This document shows, one piece after another, positions 25,681 through 34,324 of a DNA stretch of 44,673 bases (within the stretch, counting starts at the first letter, position 1; the number at the start of each line of letters is the position of its first letter). Source of the DNA: Spirulina subsalsa FACHB-351 (GTDB lineage Bacteria; Cyanobacteriota; Cyanobacteriia; Cyanobacteriales; Spirulinaceae); assembly GCF_026130165.1 (NCBI RefSeq), contig NZ_JAIHOM010000037.1:1-44673 (forward strand), given 5' to 3'. Made by a program: the position numbers and the translations under genes. The notes beneath the pieces are model-generated. The model searched no databases. It saw only the letters and a list, made by a program, of their open reading frames with translations, and was not told where the DNA came from.

Positions 25681-28600
25681 ATGTGCCGTAACTTTAACGC
25701 TTTCCTGAGTCCCGTCAAAATTGAACACTTGTTTTTTACCAAAAATCCAGAAACGGGGCGTTATGATATCCGTCCTCGTGATGTCATTCAGGCGGATTTA
25801 CAAGACCGGATTCATTATGCAACAGCTTTAGCCGAAGATTGTTCTAAGAAAAGCACCAAGGCGGGTTATGATGCGGCGGGAATGGCGATCGCATCCATTC
25901 CCCTTGACCCCATTTTTCACCTCCTCGCCCAGCACCCCCAAAACAATGGCGGATTGGCTGTGGGGGAAATGCAGGAGATTGTCACCCAAATTCAAGGGCA
26001 AGTAGAAACAGGGGTAAAAGTCGCCCGAGATGGGGGAGACTTGTTGAAAACTTGGGACACCCTTCTCCATCGCATTGCACCGGAGAACCATGAATTTATT
26101 ACCAACTGGGAAACCCATGTGCGCCAAGCCTCTCAGGGGGATATGTATTCCGAAAGCAACGCCCACCCCCATCAAGAATTGTGGGCCAGCGAGAAGATTC
26201 GGCTGTATCAGGTCACGGAACAAGGCGAGCTATTTTTTGCCGAAGGCGATCGCACCCTTAGCCCCAGTTTATTCTCCGACACCCACAACGGCGACATCAA
26301 CGACGCCGCCCGTTATAAACGCTTTCTCACCTACGAAGGATTCCGCTTCTCCTCCAACTCCGACTCCTGCGTAGAACCTGCCCTCAAACGCTTTATCTAC
26401 GAACATTTGCGCGCTCAACAACTCCCCGGCGCGCTCCATCGTCTCGCCTACGTTGACCCCGATTATTTAAACCAAGATACCGCCGTTGTCGATAGTAGCG
26501 GGCATATTGGCTATTATTACCTCGGAGAACCCTTTGCCCATAAAACCCTCCGAGTTACCTTAGAAGGCAAAAAAATCACCTTCCGTCAAAGTACCGGACA
26601 AGAAATTCAAACCTTTATTCAACAGGGTTTTTTACGCGATGATGACTATTCCACCGCCTCCGAAAAAATCCAAGAACTCTTAACCTTAACCCAACAACTC
26701 ACCGAAGCTGGAGCGCAACAAGTTACCATTGCTTCAGCCTTAGTCGCCCGAATTTTAGAATATTCTAACCCCAAAAACAAGTTCACCTTTCAATCCTTTA
26801 CCCCCCTCGGTAAGCCCGACCAAGCCTTACTGAGTGGTGGCACCTATAATATGTTACGCGGCGGAACAGAACGGGGTGGAGAAGAAGGCGGGGAACTGAT
26901 TTTTTATCGTCCTAAACCTTACGATTTACGCAACTATAACCGAGTGGCATTTCTTTCCGCTTCTGAAGAAAATGCCATCAAAGAGCAAGTTATTTTGCTT
27001 AAATCTGAATCGGTTTATACAGAAAAAATCGAAGTAGCGGAAAAAGTCGCTCAAGAATTGGGCTTTCTTTCCGGTTTACGAGCCACAGCTTACATCACCG
27101 AAGGGGTTGCACCGATTTATGATGTATTACCTGGGGAAATTGTAGAAGTCACCCCCGATGGAAATGTACGGATGTTTAATATTTACCGAGGGCAAGAAAT
27201 CCCCTTAGTGAGTATTGAAAAACAGAAAAAAGAAGAATTTATTAGTGCCACAACCTTCCGAAAAGAACGCCTTGCTCCTCTCAAAGTTTTTAAAATTGAA
27301 TACCGCAATTTAAACAATCAAATAATTCCCTGTCCTTACAACAAGTATGGGGAAGAAATTATTGTAATTCAACCTCTAGCCTTACGGAAAAACACCGAAA
27401 AACTATTCTTTAAAACCCCCGACGGAAAAGTAAAAGTCCGAAGCGGAGAACAGGGAATCGGTTTAGTCATGGGAACAGAACATGAGGAACTCCGACTCCA
27501 TCGAATTAAGCAAATTAATCAAATCCTCACCGGAGCAGCAGGGACTTCTTTTTTAATTAATATGATTGCCGGGAATGTAGCCCGTAAACTCTGTTTAAAT
27601 ACCCTGCCTGTGGTCAACTTAGATGGCTTTACCGGGTCAGATACCATTCCCCCTTCCGTGAGTGATAAAACCCTGTTTCTGGCTAATTCCAACTCCGGGG
27701 GAACATCCGATACCATTAAACTCACCCATGAGTTAGCCAGTCTTCCCTCAGTAGTCGAACGAATTGAACAAGAAGTAAATCGACGAGATCCCATGTTAGG
27801 GGAGGTCATTGTGGCTAAAGCCCGTTTAGCCGAGATTAAAACCTATTTAAAACCAGACACTAAACGGCAAGATTTACCCCAACATTTACAGGATTTTATT
27901 GCCCAATATACCCCTTGGATTTATGTAGTGACCAACATTGAAGCCAGCGCATTAGGAAATATTGGGCGGGGCTTAGATGGGGTGATTCAGCCTGCGGCTG
28001 GAGCCGGAATTACGAACTTACCAGAAGAGGAATGTGTCGGGTCTACCTTTGCGGCAATGGCATCCTTACAATGGCAATTAGCCCTACACACTTATTTAGG
28101 AGAAATTCGGGGGGATATTTCCCCAGATTATGCCTCCCAAGTCTATGCAGAATTAGCCCAGTTACCTGATGTAGTGGAAACCATTGTCAGCGACACGCGG
28201 TTAATTGCTGAAATTGAACAGATGTGTGATGAATTAGTAGGGGGAAACTTCGATTTTGTCTATACAGGCTATTTAGATGGAGTGCCAGAAGAACAAGCCC
28301 ACAAAGCCGCCGAAATGATTCAGGAAATGTTTGCCGGGTGGCATTTTTTCCAGTTCCAACATGGCAAATATGCCCACATGAAGCGACGCACTCGCCACAC
28401 TCTGGGGTCAATTTTAGGCCACAATGCGCCGCCTCCTTCTTGGCCCTTTTTCAATGCCCGGGCGATTAAATCCGCCAGTGAAATCGGTCCCCGGGTCGCC
28501 ACTTCCTTCTTTATTGCCCACGAAAGCGATCGCGAAACCTTACAATCCATCCCCGATTATGCCCCCGACTACGTTTTTACCTACCCGGCCGATAGCATTG

Positions 28601-29265
28601 TGTTATATCCCTTTCAGGTCATTATTGTCAGTCATTTAATCTCCTATTTCTGGGGGCTGAAAAAGAAAGAGTTAGCACGCAAAATTGAAGGCTGGAATCA
28701 GCCCTTTGTGGATTTATTATGTCAGGTTTCCCCCCAAGGGGTAGAGATGCCCGAGGGATTACGTCAACAAGTCGCCCAACAAGCCCAACAGGTCTTACAG
28801 GAGTTTATCCAATTCTACCAAACGACTCATTATTTCGACCGGATAGAAGGACAGCGCCGGGAAATTATTTTAAATAATTTGTCGATTTTAGCAGGGGAAA
28901 ACGCCAGTTACGAAATGGGGCAAGAAGTTGGGGGCTTTTTTCATAGTTCGCCCCACAAAGTGTCCGTAAAGGTGCAGCGTCAAATGGCAGAATCTCCCAA
29001 TGATGAAACCTATTTAGCCGTGTTAAAAGACTTGGCGTTAGAGTTGAGTAATGGGGAACAATCGAAACAGTTAGCCGATCATTTCTTAATTGATGAGTTT
29101 GGGGCAACTATGCCCACGCAAATTGAAATTGAACGACCTCATGGACGGAAGCGTAAGGTGTATGAAAGTGATTATTTAGCCGAGTACGAAGGATTAGGCA
29201 CATTTTATGATGTAGAACCCGTACATCCGCCGAAAATTGCTAAAGCCAAAAAAGGATGGTTATAG
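25681..29265 (+). CDS. Giant GlmS-like protein: class II amidotransferase plus two SIS domains
   Basis: 1194 residues, about twice the length of GlmS. Residues 1-250 look like a class II glutamine amidotransferase: Cys2 as the N-terminal nucleophile (MCRNFNAF), KAGYDAAGMAI (compare YRGYDSAG in GlmS), SESNAHPH (157-164), THNGDIND (201-208) and FRFSSNSDSCVE (221-232). The HTRWATHG motif is replaced by TNWETHVR. Residues about 250-600 are an insertion of unknown fold. SIS 1 (about 610-810) has TGAAGTSF, LANSNSGGTSDTIKLTHELA and VVTNIEASALG; SIS 2 (about 855-1000) has FVYTGYLDGVPEEQAHKAAE, FQHGKYAHMK and FQVIIVSHLISYFWG. A 190-residue tail follows, without the C-terminal LAKSVTVE of GlmS. I infer an amidotransferase or isomerase on sugar phosphates; substrate unknown. 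Start chosen because Cys must follow Met. Confidence 0.75.
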   Translation: MCRNFNAFLSPVKIEHLFFTKNPETGRYDIRPRDVIQADLQDRIHYATALAEDCSKKSTKAGYDAAGMAIASIPLDPIFHLLAQHPQNNGGLAVGEMQEIVTQIQGQVETGVKVARDGGDLLKTWDTLLHRIAPENHEFITNWETHVRQASQGDMYSESNAHPHQELWASEKIRLYQVTEQGELFFAEGDRTLSPSLFSDTHNGDINDAARYKRFLTYEGFRFSSNSDSCVEPALKRFIYEHLRAQQLPGALHRLAYVDPDYLNQDTAVVDSSGHIGYYYLGEPFAHKTLRVTLEGKKITFRQSTGQEIQTFIQQGFLRDDDYSTASEKIQELLTLTQQLTEAGAQQVTIASALVARILEYSNPKNKFTFQSFTPLGKPDQALLSGGTYNMLRGGTERGGEEGGELIFYRPKPYDLRNYNRVAFLSASEENAIKEQVILLKSESVYTEKIEVAEKVAQELGFLSGLRATAYITEGVAPIYDVLPGEIVEVTPDGNVRMFNIYRGQEIPLVSIEKQKKEEFISATTFRKERLAPLKVFKIEYRNLNNQIIPCPYNKYGEEIIVIQPLALRKNTEKLFFKTPDGKVKVRSGEQGIGLVMGTEHEELRLHRIKQINQILTGAAGTSFLINMIAGNVARKLCLNTLPVVNLDGFTGSDTIPPSVSDKTLFLANSNSGGTSDTIKLTHELASLPSVVERIEQEVNRRDPMLGEVIVAKARLAEIKTYLKPDTKRQDLPQHLQDFIAQYTPWIYVVTNIEASALGNIGRGLDGVIQPAAGAGITNLPEEECVGSTFAAMASLQWQLALHTYLGEIRGDISPDYASQVYAELAQLPDVVETIVSDTRLIAEIEQMCDELVGGNFDFVYTGYLDGVPEEQAHKAAEMIQEMFAGWHFFQFQHGKYAHMKRRTRHTLGSILGHNAPPPSWPFFNARAIKSASEIGPRVATSFFIAHESDRETLQSIPDYAPDYVFTYPADSIVLYPFQVIIVSHLISYFWGLKKKELARKIEGWNQPFVDLLCQVSPQGVEMPEGLRQQVAQQAQQVLQEFIQFYQTTHYFDRIEGQRREIILNNLSILAGENASYEMGQEVGGFFHSSPHKVSVKVQRQMAESPNDETYLAVLKDLALELSNGEQSKQLADHFLIDEFGATMPTQIEIERPHGRKRKVYESDYLAEYEGLGTFYDVEPVHPPKIAKAKKGWL

Positions 29266-29548
29266 ACCTAGATTTTAGATAGGGTGTCCCGTCTTTTCAC
29301 CCGATAGCTTTAGTTAGTAAAATTGTAGTGATTCACCAGTTGCCTCGTACCCCAGAAACTCCATCCTTAAGAGTCTTAGGACGGGGCAAAGTTCAAACTC
29401 AAGCGATTGAGGAACTAGAAGTCTTATCACCGGATAATCCTTGGCGAGCCAATGCTTTAATCCTGCTCAATCGCTTAAAAGCTCATTTAGAAACAAACCT
29501 CAATCCAAATATAGTCTTGCCTCATCAATTATTAGAAAACCCCCACCA

Positions 29549-29584
29549 TGTTGGGTTGCGCTATCGCTCCACCCAACCTACGGG
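29549..29584. repeat. GTTGGGT...ACCCAAC hairpin repeat, copy 1
   Basis: GTTGGGTTGCGCTATCGCTC is followed by CACCCAACCTACGG. The 7-bp arms enclose a 14-nt loop. Near-identical copies lie at 38318 and 38399. Confidence 0.85.
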
Positions 29585-29612
29585 GCTAAGTATTTTACTG
29601 CAATGTTGCGTT

Positions 29613-29652
29613 GAAAGCCCCATCCCCTTGTGGGTGGGGAACTTCAACTCAT
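29613..29652 (+). mobile_element. Short IS605-like right-end relic or terminator
   Basis: CCCCATCC/GGGTGGGG forms an 8-bp stem with one G-T pair, followed by AACTTCAACTCATGAATT. The form (C-rich stem, G-rich arm, then CTTCA...ATT) mirrors the right end at 25169-25204. It sits between convergent genes and may also end their transcripts. Confidence 0.4.
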
Positions 29653-29655
29653 GAA

Positions 29656-30801
29656 TTAACGATTCTCCCGACGAGAAGCGGTGAATGTTTGAGAGGGTAA
29701 TAACTGACCTTCTCCCAAAATCTGAATACTATCTGAGGCCATTTGAATCTGTACCGACTCACCTATCGCGAAACAGTCTAAATTGCTGCGATAAATATTC
29801 TGCCGTCGTACAACAATCGTACTTTGAGGAGTGAGGCGAATGACAAAACGGGTATCTGTGCCTAAATAGACTACTTCTGTTACAATTCCGGCTAAACAGG
29901 GCTGATCTAAATAATGGGCGGGGTGAATGGTGGCTTTTTCTGGGCGAATGACTAAGGTGACAACTTTCCCTACGGGAAAGGTTTCGGAACAAGGGATGGA
30001 AATGGGTAGGGTTTCATCGACTAACACTACGACACCCCCACTATCTTGTTCAATGACTCGACCGACTAAAAAGTTACTTTCCCCAATGAAGTCGGCCACA
30101 AATCGACAGTTGGGTTGTTCGTAAATTTCCGTTGGAGTGCCAACTTGTAAGACTTTTCCCTCTTGCAATACGGCAATCTGATCGGACATGGTAAGGGCTT
30201 CTTCTTGGTCGTGGGTGACGTAGATGAAGGTAATGCCTAGCTGTTGCTGCATATGCTTCAGTTCAAGCTGCATTTCCTTGCGCAGTTTGAGGTCTAGGGC
30301 TCCAAGGGGTTCGTCAAAGAGGAGGACTTGAGGCTGTTTGACGATGGCCCGGGCTAGGGCGACTCGTTGCTGTTGCCCTCCGGAAAGTTGTCGGGGGCGA
30401 CGATCTTCTAGTCCGTTCAAGCGTACTAATGCTAAGGCATCTCCGACGCGGGTGCGGATTTGTTGCCGGGGGAGATTTTCCATTTCTAGACCAAAGGCCA
30501 CGTTTTCAGCGACGGTTAAATGGGGAAAGAGGGCGTAGTTTTGGAAGACGGTGTTCACGGGACGATGAAAGGGGGGGCGATCGCGCATTTGTTCCCCCTG
30601 TATATAAACCTCCCCCGTCGTGGGCAATTCAAACCCCGCAATCATCCGTAAAATCGTTGTTTTCCCACAACCTGATGGCCCCAGCAAGGAAAAAAACTCC
30701 CCTTCGGGAATCTGTAAACTCACCTGATGAACGGCCCGAAATTCTCGCTTATTCTTGCCTAGAAAGACTTTGCTAACCCCAACTAATTCCACTGCATTCA
30801 T
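29656..30801 (-). CDS. potA: Spermidine/putrescine ABC transporter ATP-binding protein
   Basis: The 381-residue ATPase subunit has Walker A GPSGCGKTT (about 40-48), Q-loop VFQNYALFPHLTV, signature LSGGQQQRVALARA, Walker B LLFDEPLGALDLKL and H-loop YVTHDQEEA. The C-terminal TOBE domain (about 290-370) is typical of the PotA/MalK group. It energises uptake by the PotB/PotC permease below. It is the last gene of the minus-strand run potB-potC-potD-potA, 126 bp after potD. Substrate is inferred from the whole cluster. Confidence 0.94.
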   Translation of the reverse strand: MNAVELVGVSKVFLGKNKREFRAVHQVSLQIPEGEFFSLLGPSGCGKTTILRMIAGFELPTTGEVYIQGEQMRDRPPFHRPVNTVFQNYALFPHLTVAENVAFGLEMENLPRQQIRTRVGDALALVRLNGLEDRRPRQLSGGQQQRVALARAIVKQPQVLLFDEPLGALDLKLRKEMQLELKHMQQQLGITFIYVTHDQEEALTMSDQIAVLQEGKVLQVGTPTEIYEQPNCRFVADFIGESNFLVGRVIEQDSGGVVVLVDETLPISIPCSETFPVGKVVTLVIRPEKATIHPAHYLDQPCLAGIVTEVVYLGTDTRFVIRLTPQSTIVVRRQNIYRSNLDCFAIGESVQIQMASDSIQILGEGQLLPSQTFTASRRENR

Positions 30802-30927
30802 TAGAATTCACCCCTTGCGCGTCACTCCAAAACGGCTCAATGCTTGACGAATCACCGTTATTCTTAACATTCCCTATTTTCAGGGAAAAATATAGCCCAA
30901 CGTTAGTTTTTCTGAGTCTTTGCCGTT

Positions 30928-32013
30928 TCAGCTTCCGATGGCTACTTTCAACTCCGTCCAAATATCATCATAAAGTGCCGTATCTCGCCCTAAGTCTCGG
31001 GCATATTCCAGACGCTCTAAGGTTTCATCTGGGGGGTAAATGCCCGGATTGGCTAAGTCTGCTTCATCAATCAAACCTTGTTCAATGGCCGCTTTATTGG
31101 GAGTGCCAAACTTCACGTAATTAGAAATGGCTGCCCCAATTTCTGGTTCTAAAATGAAATTAATAAAGGTTTCTGCCAGTTCTTTATGGGGGGCATCTTT
31201 AGGAATAGCTAGATTATCCGTCCAAATAATCGCCCCTTCTTTCGGGATCACATAACGAATGTTTTCGTTTTCTTCCATCACTTGAAATACATCCCCACTC
31301 CACTCTAAAGCAATATCAACCTCGCCTTGATCTAATAAATCTTGTCCCGTATCTGGGGCAAAAGTAGCCACGACAGACCGATGTTCAACCAGAAAGTCTC
31401 GTGCTTCTTCTAATTCTTGCCGATTGGTAGTATTCGGGCTATACCCTAACATAATCAACACTGACCCTAACATAGCGCGGGAGTCTTCCATTAATGCTAC
31501 ACGCCCCCGGTATTTATCATCAAAAATCTCCCGCAAGGATTTAATTTCTCCCCCAGTCGCTTGGATATTATAACCAATGCCAAAAGTCCCCCACTGATAG
31601 GGAACGCTGTATTTATTGCCCGGGTCAAAGGGATTATCTAAAAACCGAGGATCTACATTTTTTAGGTTGGGAATATTATCATGATTAAGTTCCTCTAATA
31701 ACCCTTGATTTGCCATACTTTCTACATAATCATCTGTGGGTACAACAATATCATAACCGGGGTTGCCGGGCTGAATTTTAGCTAATAAGGTGTCATTACT
31801 ATCATAGGTGTCATATTGAACCCGAACATTAAATCTTTGCTCAAATTCTCTGACTACATCGGGATCAATATAGGTAGACCAATTATAAACATTCAGGACG
31901 TTACTAGCGCGGCTTAATTGACCGTCAGAAGTTCCGGGACGATTGGCGGCACAAGCGACGGGAAATGTCACCCCGATGATGAATAATAGGACTAAAATGA
32001 GCAGTCGTTTCAT
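30928..32013 (-). CDS. potD: Polyamine ABC transporter substrate-binding lipoprotein
   Basis: 361 residues with a lipoprotein signal, KRLLILVLLFIIGVTFPVAC, where Cys21 follows the lipobox P-V-A. The mature part is a PotD/PotF-type periplasmic binding protein: LNVYNWSTYIDPDVVREFEQ, YDIVVPTDDYVESMANQGLL, VPYQWGTFGIGYN, ALEWSGDVFQV and TDNLAIPKDAPH. Such proteins bind spermidine or putrescine with acidic and aromatic side chains (the Trp and Asp residues in these motifs are in place). It sits between the permease and ATPase genes. Confidence 0.94.
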   Translation of the reverse strand: MKRLLILVLLFIIGVTFPVACAANRPGTSDGQLSRASNVLNVYNWSTYIDPDVVREFEQRFNVRVQYDTYDSNDTLLAKIQPGNPGYDIVVPTDDYVESMANQGLLEELNHDNIPNLKNVDPRFLDNPFDPGNKYSVPYQWGTFGIGYNIQATGGEIKSLREIFDDKYRGRVALMEDSRAMLGSVLIMLGYSPNTTNRQELEEARDFLVEHRSVVATFAPDTGQDLLDQGEVDIALEWSGDVFQVMEENENIRYVIPKEGAIIWTDNLAIPKDAPHKELAETFINFILEPEIGAAISNYVKFGTPNKAAIEQGLIDEADLANPGIYPPDETLERLEYARDLGRDTALYDDIWTELKVAIGS

Positions 32014-32129
32014 AGGCTTTCCCTCGCTAGTAAAACACTGATTGTTATAAAATTTTCTTTAGTGTAGCTTAGGTTGTGTCGAACGGTTGACTTTTGGCGA
32101 TATTTTTTAAATTTTGTTGCAATCAAGGG

Positions 32130-33008
32130 TTAGGTTTTCTGGCGTTGAAGGGCTAGGGAGGAAACTAGAATAACTAAGGATGCCACTAACATGAGGGTAG
32201 AAATGGCATTAATGGCTGGGGTGACAGATAATTTAATCATGCCGTAGATGAAAACGGGGAGTGTTGTTGCTCCTACTCCAGCTGTAAAAAAGGTAATAAC
32301 AAAATCATCAAGGGATAGGGTAAAGGCTAATAATGCTCCGCTAATAATACCGGGGACAATTAAGGGTAAGGTAATGCGGTAAAAGGTGCGCCATTCGTTC
32401 GCGCCAAGGTCTAGGGCGGCTTCTTCTAAGGTGGGATCTAGTTCAGCAATTCTGGTTCTGACTATGACGGCGACGTAGGAAATATTAAAGGCAATGTGAC
32501 CAATAATGACGGTGGGTAAACCGAGAACTAAGCGGACTCCGGTTAAGGTTTGAATTAATTGAAAGAGTAGGCTAAAAAATATGAGGAGAGAAATCCCCAT
32601 TGTAATATCGGGGATAATAATGGGGAGGAAAAGTAGGGCTTCTAAGGCAGATTTTCCTTGAAATCGAAACCGTTCCATTGCTAGTCCGATTAAGGTTCCC
32701 ATTACGGTGGCGGCAAGGGTAGAGATTCCCCCGACCCAGAGACTGTTAAATAGGGCGTTCCAGATTTGCTGTGTGGCAATGTCTGCTTGTCCGGCAACTC
32801 CTTCAAATAGGCTTTGATACCATTTCAAGGTAAAGCCTCGCCAAACGGCATTTAAGCGTGATTCGTTGAAGGAGTAAATCACGAGGATGATGATGGGTAG
32901 ATAGAGAAAAATAATACTGAGAATGGCGGTAAGTTCGAGCAATCTTTGTCCAATAATTCGAGTCCATCGGTCTAGTTTTTGATTTTTTTCTAGGGAGGAA
33001 GTGATCAT
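32130..33008 (-). CDS. potC: Polyamine ABC transporter permease, PotC type
   Basis: A 292-residue inner-membrane permease with six predicted TM segments. The opening helix LLELTAILSIIFLYLPIIIL and the family segment VIYSFNESRLNAVWRGFTLK fit PotC. The EAA loop contacting PotA is EEAALDLGANEWRTFYRITL, then PLIVPGIISG. LPVFIYGMIKLSVTPAINAI near the end is typical. potB lies 197 bp upstream, an unusually wide gap for these two, with no gene in it. Confidence 0.93.
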   Translation of the reverse strand: MITSSLEKNQKLDRWTRIIGQRLLELTAILSIIFLYLPIIILVIYSFNESRLNAVWRGFTLKWYQSLFEGVAGQADIATQQIWNALFNSLWVGGISTLAATVMGTLIGLAMERFRFQGKSALEALLFLPIIIPDITMGISLLIFFSLLFQLIQTLTGVRLVLGLPTVIIGHIAFNISYVAVIVRTRIAELDPTLEEAALDLGANEWRTFYRITLPLIVPGIISGALLAFTLSLDDFVITFFTAGVGATTLPVFIYGMIKLSVTPAINAISTLMLVASLVILVSSLALQRQKT

Positions 33009-33205
33009 AGCAGTGCGTGGTAACTAGGGCAATTTACAATCAAGCATTGATTCCTATTTGCGGTCATGGTGGGTCATTGTTACAATAATTTCTGTTTTAC
33101 TGCAAGTTAGGGATTAGTGATGAGGGAGGGGGTAAGTTTTCTTTTTATCTACTACACTATTGGCTACTCACTATCTGCAACGGAAGTTATTCTGTCCGAG
33201 AGACA

Positions 33206-34075
33206 CTAGAACTGATTACTGTTTTCTGAGTTACGGAAGTAGATTAAAATGGGGACGAGAACAATGGCCATCATGACAATCGATAACACGGAACCAAAGG
33301 GCCAATTTCTCGCGCCAAGAAATTGATTTTGAACTAGGTTTCCAATCATGATGGATTTTGCGCCGCCTAAAATATCGGGGGTAATGAATTCTCCAACGGC
33401 GGGTATAAAAACGAGTAAAGATCCGGCGACAATTCCCCGAAGGGTGAGGGGAAGAACGACCCGGATTAAGGTTTTTAAATCGTTTGCGCCGAGGTCGTGG
33501 GAAGCTTCGATGAGGGAAAAATCGAATTTTTCAAGAGTGGCATAGAGGGGTAAAACCATGAAGGGTAAATAGCCATAAACTAAGCCAATACTGACGGCAA
33601 AGGAGTTAAAAAGGAGGTCAAGGGGTTGATTAATGAGGTTTAAACTTTGTAGGAGGGTGTTAATGACGCCTTCGTTGCGCAGAATGATAATCCAAGCGTA
33701 AATTCGGATTAAAAAGTTGGTCCAAAAGGGGATGATAATTAAGAGGAGTAGGGTATTTTGCCACCGGGGGGGACGGGTGGCAATGAAGAAGGCGAGGGGA
33801 TAACCGACGAGGAGACAGATGGTTGTGGTGAGGAAGGCTAGATTGAGGGAACGAGTGAGGACTCCCCAGTAAATGGGGTTAATGAGTCGTTGATAGTTTT
33901 CTAGGGTGAAGACCCAACTCACTCCTCCATAGGTGCCTCGTTCAAGGAAGCTATAGAGGAGGACGATGAGGAGGGGGAGGAGGAAGAAGAGAATGAGCCA
34001 AAAGGTGGCGGGGAAGAGGAGGATGGAGAGGTTAATTTTTTGGCGGAGGGTTTGGGAGGGGGAGGGATGGGTCAT
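33206..34075 (-). CDS. potB: Polyamine ABC transporter permease, PotB type
   Basis: 289 residues from the ATG at 34075; a TTG three codons upstream (34084) is in frame but less likely. It has six TM segments, starting with FPATFWLILFFLLPLLIVLL. PotB features are YSFLERGTYGGVSWVFTLEN, the EAA loop IEASHDLGANDLKTLIRVVL with PLTLRGIVAG, and FITPDILGGAKSIMIGNLVQ then NQFLGARNWPFGS. It pairs with PotC to form the channel. It starts just after thiS on the same strand (24-bp gap), so thiES and pot genes may share a transcript. Confidence 0.93.
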   Translation of the reverse strand: MTHPSPSQTLRQKINLSILLFPATFWLILFFLLPLLIVLLYSFLERGTYGGVSWVFTLENYQRLINPIYWGVLTRSLNLAFLTTTICLLVGYPLAFFIATRPPRWQNTLLLLIIIPFWTNFLIRIYAWIIILRNEGVINTLLQSLNLINQPLDLLFNSFAVSIGLVYGYLPFMVLPLYATLEKFDFSLIEASHDLGANDLKTLIRVVLPLTLRGIVAGSLLVFIPAVGEFITPDILGGAKSIMIGNLVQNQFLGARNWPFGSVLSIVMMAIVLVPILIYFRNSENSNQF

Positions 34076-34099
34076 GATGGCCAAGGGGGGGTAGGAAGG

Positions 34100-34324
34100 T
34101 TAAAGACCACCGCCAACGATGGTCACGATTTCAAGGCGATCGCCTGTTTGGATGATAGTGGCTTCCCAATACTGACGGTGCAGGATTTCGCCGTTGTACT
34201 CAATGGCAATGAGACGGGGGTTTAAGTCCAGTTGGGTCAGCAGTTGGGGGAGGGAAATATTAGCGGGACAGCTAACGCTTTCTCCGTTGACTTCTAAGGT
34301 AATCAGCGAGGTTGAACTAGACAT
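34100..34324 (-). CDS. thiS: ThiS sulfur-carrier protein, C-terminus GGGL
   Basis: A 74-residue ubiquitin-fold protein that carries sulfur as a C-terminal thiocarboxylate for thiazole synthesis. LITLEVNGESVSCPANISLP, AIEYNGEILHR and the ending RLEIVTIVGGGL match the family. ThiS must end in Gly-Gly to be adenylated, but here one Leu follows the glycines before the TAA. Either it is trimmed after translation or the terminal Leu marks reduced function. The start overlaps the thiE 3' end by 8 bp, so translation is probably coupled. Confidence 0.92.
   Translation of the reverse strand: MSSSTSLITLEVNGESVSCPANISLPQLLTQLDLNPRLIAIEYNGEILHRQYWEATIIQTGDRLEIVTIVGGGL

Larger units (their letters stand above)
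29328..29654 (+). pseudogene. Probable gene fragment running into repeats
   Basis: The frame starts with GTG at 29328 and encodes IHQLPRTPETPSLRVLGRGK then VQTQAIEELEVLSPDNPWRA, a segment with real-protein composition. It resembles, from memory, the C-terminal part of a cyanobacterial family I cannot name with certainty. After about 70 codons the frame enters a dispersed TTGGGTT hairpin repeat and then an IS605-like end, so its last 35 residues are not a natural C-terminus. Most likely a decayed fragment. It could instead be a small intact gene with a replaced tail. Confidence 0.35.

Noticed and set aside
34076-34084. TTG start giving a three-residue longer PotB
   Set aside because: An ATG follows at once, and the extra residues add nothing to the family match.
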